Below are positions 60,135 through 64,000 of a DNA stretch of 64,000 nucleotides, in pieces. Positions within the stretch are counted from its first letter, which is position 1. The number at the start of each line of letters is the position of its first letter. Both the position numbers and the translations under genes were made by a program. The notes under the pieces are model-generated. The model saw nothing but the letters and a program-made list of their open reading frames with translations. It made no database searches and was not told the DNA's origin. Where the stretch lies: contig DISB01000010.1 of NCBI GenBank assembly GCA_002421685.1, positions 1,324 through 65,323 on the forward strand, in the 5' to 3' direction. The stretch comes from Bacteroidetes bacterium UBA6221 (GTDB lineage: Bacteria > Bacteroidota > Bacteroidia > Chitinophagales > Chitinophagaceae).

Positions 60135-61355
60135 TTAGTGATGTGCCCATTCAATGCTGTTCAGGTCTATGCCTTCTTTGTACATTTCCCACAGCGGGCT
60201 CATCTCTCTTAGTTTAAGTACAGTTTCTGTTATTGCTTTGATAGTATAATCTATTTGTTCGTCGGTTGTAAAACGGCCCAGGCCAAAACGTAATGAGCTG
60301 TGTGCCAGGTCGTCACCCAATCCTAATGCCTTCAGTACATATGATGGCTCCAGCGAGGCGGAAGTACATGCAGAACCGCTTGACAATGCAATATTCTTGT
60401 TGAAGCCCATCATCAGGCCTTCCCCTTCCACATATTTGAAGGAGATATTGGCCACATGAGGCAGGCGGTGGTCAGTATTCCCGTTTACATATGCCTCTTC
60501 CATCTGCAGCAAACCTTTTTCCAGCCTGTCACGCATGGTGCTCAGGCGAGTGGCTTCGGCTTCCATTTCATTCATGCATATTTCGCATGCCTTGCCAAAC
60601 CCAACTATGCCGGGTACATTCATAGTACCACTACGCATACCGCGTTCATGGCCGCCACCGTCCATCTGGGCTGTTACTTTTACACGGGGGCTCTTCCGGC
60701 GAACGTACAATGCGCCTACGCCTTTGGGGCCATACATTTTATGGGCGCTGAAGGCCATCAGGTCAATGCCGTCAGCCTCTACGTCTACCGGTATTTTACC
60801 TGCCGCCTGTGTGGCATCGGTAAAGAACAGGATACCATGTTTTTTGGCTATTGCACTTATCTCACGAATAGGTTGTATCACGCCAATCTCGTTGTTGCCA
60901 TACATGATTGCGATGAGTATGGTCTTAGATGTAATGGCTTTTTCCAGTTCCCCCAGGTCTATCAGGCCATCGGCCTTTACAGGCAGGTAAGCTATTTCCC
61001 CACCCATCTTTTCTATATGCTTGCAGGTATCCAGCACGGCCTTGTGCTCAGTAGTACAGGTAATGATATGGTTACCCTTAGAGCTATACATTTCGAATAC
61101 ACCTTTAAGGGCTAGGTTGTCAGCTTCTGTCGCACCCGACGTAAAGATTATTTCTTTAGGGGTAGCATTCACCAGTTTGGCTACTTGTTCACGTGCATAA
61201 TCCACTGCTTCTTCGGCCACCCAACCAAAGGGATGGTTGCGGCTGGCTGCGTTACCAAATTTCTCAGCGAAATATGGCAGCATTTCTTCCAACACCCTTG
61301 GGTCGCAAGGGGTTGTCGCGTTATTATCGAGATATATCGGAAGTTTCAAACTCAT
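60135..61355 (-). CDS. iscS: Cysteine desulfurase IscS
   Basis: 406 residues, PLP enzyme that moves sulfur from cysteine to IscU. Start LPIYLDNNATTPCDPRVLEE, PLP Lys in FSAHKMYGPKGVGALYVRRK, the mobile catalytic Cys in ALSSGSACTSASLEPSYVLK, and the conserved HAVLD-equivalent region HKAVLDTCKHIEK. Length is normal for IscS. First gene of iscS-iscU-iscA; no iscR in front. Confidence 0.97.
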   Translation of the reverse strand: MSLKLPIYLDNNATTPCDPRVLEEMLPYFAEKFGNAASRNHPFGWVAEEAVDYAREQVAKLVNATPKEIIFTSGATEADNLALKGVFEMYSSKGNHIITCTTEHKAVLDTCKHIEKMGGEIAYLPVKADGLIDLGELEKAITSKTILIAIMYGNNEIGVIQPIREISAIAKKHGILFFTDATQAAGKIPVDVEADGIDLMAFSAHKMYGPKGVGALYVRRKSPRVKVTAQMDGGGHERGMRSGTMNVPGIVGFGKACEICMNEMEAEATRLSTMRDRLEKGLLQMEEAYVNGNTDHRLPHVANISFKYVEGEGLMMGFNKNIALSSGSACTSASLEPSYVLKALGLGDDLAHSSLRFGLGRFTTDEQIDYTIKAITETVLKLREMSPLWEMYKEGIDLNSIEWAHH

Positions 61356-61387
61356 TAGCTTAAATTAATGTTGATTTTATTGGCTTA

Positions 61388-61395
61388 CAAAGTTA
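61388..61395 (-). promoter_or_regulatory. Candidate -7 box of iscS
   Basis: TAACTTTG on the minus strand, perfect TAnnTTTG; no good -33 box. Confidence 0.45.
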
Positions 61396-61470
61396 CGTAC
61401 TAATCGGGGTATTCGTTCATTTCGTACATTGTAGCTTTAAATAAACCTATATTTAAAACTTATAAGATTT

Positions 61471-61875
61471 ATGTTAAAAATAGAACATTTGGGCATTGCA
61501 GTCGCGGACCTTGAAAAATCAATACCGTTATTTGAGCAACTGCTAAACACACCTTGTTATAAGACGGAACTGGTTGAAAGTGAGGGAGTAAGCACTGCTT
61601 TTTTTCAATTGGGCGATTCAAAAATAGAGTTGCTGGAAGCAACGAGCCCAGGCAGCCCTATCAACAAGTTTATTGAAAAGAAAGGGGAAGGGATACATCA
61701 TATTGCAATAGAGGTGGAAAATATTGCAGCCGAAATGAAGAGATTATCTGCATTAGGATTCACTCTGCTGAATGAACAGCCTAAAGAAGGGGCAGACAAT
61801 AAGCTGATATGCTTTCTGCATCCTAAAACCACTAATGGTGTGCTGATTGAACTCTGCCAGGAAAAAAGGCCTTAA
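61471..61875 (+). CDS. mce: Methylmalonyl-CoA epimerase
   Basis: 134 residues of the VOC fold. Start LKIEHLGIAVADLEKSIPLF, then FQLGDSKIELLEATSPGSPI, GEGIHHIAIEVENIAAEMKR, and CFLHPKTTNGVLIELCQEK at the end. His7, the Gln/Glu near DSKIE, His in GIHHIA and Glu in LIELCQ supply the metal site expected for this enzyme. It interconverts (R)- and (S)-methylmalonyl-CoA in propionate metabolism. Its stop overlaps the Wzz-like gene by 4 bp; the two are convergent. Methylmalonyl mutase is not in the window. Confidence 0.93.
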   Translation: MLKIEHLGIAVADLEKSIPLFEQLLNTPCYKTELVESEGVSTAFFQLGDSKIELLEATSPGSPINKFIEKKGEGIHHIAIEVENIAAEMKRLSALGFTLLNEQPKEGADNKLICFLHPKTTNGVLIELCQEKRP

Positions 61876-62720
61876 GCGCCTTTGTACCTGATAACCGGCA
61901 GTATAATATATGCAATGAATACATACAACACGAATCCTGCGACCAACCCTGCAAGGATGACTATGGAATAAGGCCTGTTACCTTTGGTCGGGACAATCGC
62001 ATCGTCGATAACATACAGGTTCATAGGCATTTCCCTTTTCTTCAGCAGCTCTTGTTTCTTTTTGTACAGATCATAGGAAAGGGAATATACCGATCCCTCC
62101 GAACTGGCGGCGTTACTGCTACTGGCAATGGTTTCGGCTATATTAAACTTCTTTTTCAACGAGTCCATCATTTTCAATTGATTATCAATGAATGAAATTT
62201 CGTCGTCTATTTCTTGCATCTTGAGTTTCCTTTTAGAACTAAGGTAACTGTTGCCGTTTTCCAGGTAGTGCAATATGCCATTTTGTATTTCCGAAACATA
62301 GGTGGTATCATTTAGATAAATATCAACGACAAAGGGTATTCTATCTACATTCAAGTCCTCAGTAAGGTCTTCTCCCAAAATATTAGTTCCTTTAATAGTC
62401 TTCAGGCTGGCTGCTGCCTGGCTGGAAACGCCAAGTAAGGCCCGGGCTTTAGATTTGTTATCTTCTAGCAGTGCATTGAGCTTAACCAGCCGGTCACCAT
62501 ACACCTTCCTCACCAGCTCTTCATACATCACAGTGAATGATGCCTTATAAATGCCTGATTTTTTCAGATTCATGAAGACAAGCACCGCCGGAACCAACAA
62601 AATGCAAGCGAAAAATACAAAAGCATTTCTTTTTATATCAATATAAAATGAATGCAAAACAGAAATCAGCCGATCGTAAATCGAAGCTGATGATTGATTA
62701 CTTTCTGTTGGCATAGACAT
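61872..62720 (-). CDS. Wzz-like chain-length-type membrane protein
   Basis: 282 residues. Membrane helices near residues 35-52 (AFVFFACILLVPAVLVFMN) and 257-277 (YSIVILAGLVAGFVLYVFIA), with a periplasmic part that includes a long coiled coil (about 160-240; KRKLKMQEIDDEISFIDNQL, KKKQELLKKREMPM). The pattern MPMNLYVIDDAIVPTKGNRP before the second helix matches polysaccharide co-polymerases, which set glycan length. It is smaller than most and has no kinase domain. Divergent from the nucleotidyltransferase gene. Confidence 0.82.
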   Translation of the reverse strand: MSMPTESNQSSASIYDRLISVLHSFYIDIKRNAFVFFACILLVPAVLVFMNLKKSGIYKASFTVMYEELVRKVYGDRLVKLNALLEDNKSKARALLGVSSQAAASLKTIKGTNILGEDLTEDLNVDRIPFVVDIYLNDTTYVSEIQNGILHYLENGNSYLSSKRKLKMQEIDDEISFIDNQLKMMDSLKKKFNIAETIASSSNAASSEGSVYSLSYDLYKKKQELLKKREMPMNLYVIDDAIVPTKGNRPYSIVILAGLVAGFVLYVFIAYIILPVIRYKGA

Positions 62721-62745
62721 TAGCGGTTTTTTTGATTGTAATCTG

Positions 62746-62753
62746 CAAAAATA
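62746..62753 (-). promoter_or_regulatory. Candidate -7 box of the Wzz-like gene
   Basis: TATTTTTG on the minus strand, match to TAnnTTTG; no clear -33. Confidence 0.4.
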
Positions 62754-62938
62754 TGGTTTTTTGCAGTCTCTTATTACCGGTTTTAGCGTATAAATGTACT
62801 AAAAGAATACATTAATATTCTATGGGTAAATTTAATACGCAGTAATCGGGAATTTGCTATCTTTATATCCCCGTTTATCTTATTTGCCCGTTACCTCAGT
62901 TTACTCCCCGCTCCCCTAACAATAGAATATGTAGTAGA

Positions 62939-63901
62939 ATGATAAGCAGCAAGCTATTTGTTCAGGGCGAAGGTATGGCCATAGCAGATGATGTATCGGT
63001 ACGCAATGCCATAATAAAGACCTTAAAGTATTTTCACGTGTTCAGGCATCCGTTATATGCACGTGAGATATACTCATTTTTACAAATCGGAATATCCCAA
63101 GAGGTGTTGCAGCATATGTTGGATGAAATGGTCCGGGAAGAGAGTATCTTCTATGCTCATAACATGTACTCTCTTGAAAACTCCTCGCAGATATTCTTGA
63201 AAAGACTGATGGGGGCAGACCTCGCTGCCGAAAAGATGAAGGAAGCACACAGGTGCGCGGCCGTCATTGGAGCATTTCCCTTTGTTAAAGCAATTTTTGT
63301 GTCGGGCTCCTTATCCAAGGGATATGCCGATGAGCGGTCGGATATAGATTTTTTTATCGTTACTGAACAAAAGCGCCTATGGATAGGCCGCACCTTACTG
63401 CACCTGTTCAAAAAACTGACCTTCCTGGTAAACAAACAACACTCTTTTTGCATGAATTACTTTATAGATGAGTCTAAACTGCAACTGGAAGAAAAGAACA
63501 TTTTTACGGCTACTGAGTTATGCACTTTAATACCGGTATATGGTAGCGACATGCACAGGCAGCTTATCGACAATAATAAATCATGGCTGGAGACCCATTT
63601 CCCGAACATGGAACTTTCGGTTAGCCGGGTGGTGCCGTCATCTGCCCGAAAGCCCATTAAAAAGCGGGTTGAGTGGATATTTAACAGGATGTGGCCCGAA
63701 CGGCTGAATATCTTCCTGATGAAGTTGACAGACAAAATGTGGCGGATGAAATGGGAACGAAAAAACTACCCCATGGAAGATTATGACCTGGCAATGAAGA
63801 CTAAATGGTATGTTTCCAAACACCACCCCCTGAATTACCAGAAAAAGGTGCTGAAAGTAAATAACGAGGAAAGTTATCAGACGGTAGCTTTAGGTATATA
63901 A
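62939..63901 (+). CDS. Nucleotidyltransferase-fold protein
   Basis: 320 residues. Residues about 118-140 have the polymerase-beta-type nucleotidyltransferase core, VSGSLSKGYADERSDIDFFI (GSx10-DxD: Ser-Gly-Ser-Leu-Ser...Asp-x-Asp), with further strands FIVTEQKRLWIGRTLLHLFK. The N-terminal part (about 20-90) looks like a winged helix (YFHVFRHPLYAREIYSFLQI). The C-terminal half is basic and helical. It may modify a glycan or nucleotide substrate. It is followed after 8 bp by an epimerase gene, suggesting one operon in surface-sugar metabolism. Confidence 0.85.
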   Translation: MISSKLFVQGEGMAIADDVSVRNAIIKTLKYFHVFRHPLYAREIYSFLQIGISQEVLQHMLDEMVREESIFYAHNMYSLENSSQIFLKRLMGADLAAEKMKEAHRCAAVIGAFPFVKAIFVSGSLSKGYADERSDIDFFIVTEQKRLWIGRTLLHLFKKLTFLVNKQHSFCMNYFIDESKLQLEEKNIFTATELCTLIPVYGSDMHRQLIDNNKSWLETHFPNMELSVSRVVPSSARKPIKKRVEWIFNRMWPERLNIFLMKLTDKMWRMKWERKNYPMEDYDLAMKTKWYVSKHHPLNYQKKVLKVNNEESYQTVALGI

Positions 63902-63909
63902 ATCCTGTT

Positions 63910-64000
63910 ATGCGTGTATTGGTTATAGGTGGCACCGGTTTTACGGGTTCTGTATTGATAGACTACCTGGCTGGTATGGAGGATTTAGACGTCACGGCTG
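63910..64000 (+). CDS. NAD-dependent epimerase/dehydratase, partial
   Basis: The first 30 codons only. MRVLVIGGTGFTGSVLIDYL is the Rossmann dinucleotide-binding start of short-chain epimerases (GxxGxxG as GGTGFTG). Cut by the window edge. 8 bp after the nucleotidyltransferase gene. Confidence 0.85.
   Translation, partial: MRVLVIGGTGFTGSVLIDYLAGMEDLDVTA

Overview
The window is chromosomal DNA from a member of the Bacteroidota, most likely a Chitinophagaceae-like organism. Supporting signs are type IX secretion (T9SS) sorting domains on several secreted proteins, a PorZ-type T9SS component, Bacteroidota promoters (TTTG, then about 20 bp, then TAnnTTTG), SPOR/SusC-style outer-membrane proteins, stand-alone LytTR and TPR-LuxR regulators, and a glnS gene. 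No rRNA, CRISPR array, transposase or integrase was seen. There is one tRNA (His).

Layout. 1-6 kb: the 5' part of a secreted protein built from 50-residue tandem repeats (cut by the window edge), a TPR-LuxR membrane regulator and an OmpA-type outer-membrane protein. 6.4-9.2 kb: the ribosomal operon rplM-rpsI-rpsB-tsf, with a full consensus promoter. 9.4-12.6 kb: a four-gene operon of three SpoIIAA/STAS-like paralogues plus a soluble PAS histidine kinase, preceded by the decayed 3' end of a fourth paralogue. 12.7-15.8 kb: surface lipoproteins and a DUF72 protein. 16-18.6 kb: mreBCD. 18.6-22.4 kb: an accessory stretch with a domesticated phage terminase small-subunit-like gene carrying palindromic inserts, an AT-rich HEPN-like gene, a SLATT-like 2TM gene, a VOC protein and a RibD/DHFR-fold protein, with related sequences near its two ends. 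22.4-31.5 kb: glnS, two tandem T9SS-sorted Ig-repeat proteins, small secreted proteins, a glycosyltransferase and an Nfu protein. 31.6-36.2 kb: a YihY/BrkB protein, a flippase, a second glycosyltransferase and a Cys-rich T9SS protein. 36.3-37.4 kb: a LytTR regulator, a possible small membrane peptide and a gene-poor stretch. 37.4-48.9 kb: GH10-like hydrolase, YkgJ, DUF5686, Bcp, M23 peptidase, recO-porZ, purN and an S4-domain protein. 48.9-57.6 kb: a BNR lipoprotein, an SSB-like DUF3127 protein, tRNA-His, an ECF-sigma/anti-sigma/outer-membrane-barrel operon and a TonB-type receptor. 57.7-64 kb: a DUF349 protein, iscS-iscU-iscA, methylmalonyl-CoA epimerase, a Wzz-like protein, a nucleotidyltransferase and the start of an NAD-dependent epimerase.

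How they fit together. Most of the window is core housekeeping (translation, cell shape, Fe-S assembly, DNA repair, purine synthesis) mixed with envelope and secreted proteins typical of T9SS bacteria. The stretches that look least ordinary are the SpoIIAA-like triplet with its kinase, the 18.6-22.4 kb accessory region, and the small membrane ORF upstream of the LytTR regulator. All functional statements rest on reading the sequence and remembered family signatures; no database search was run.
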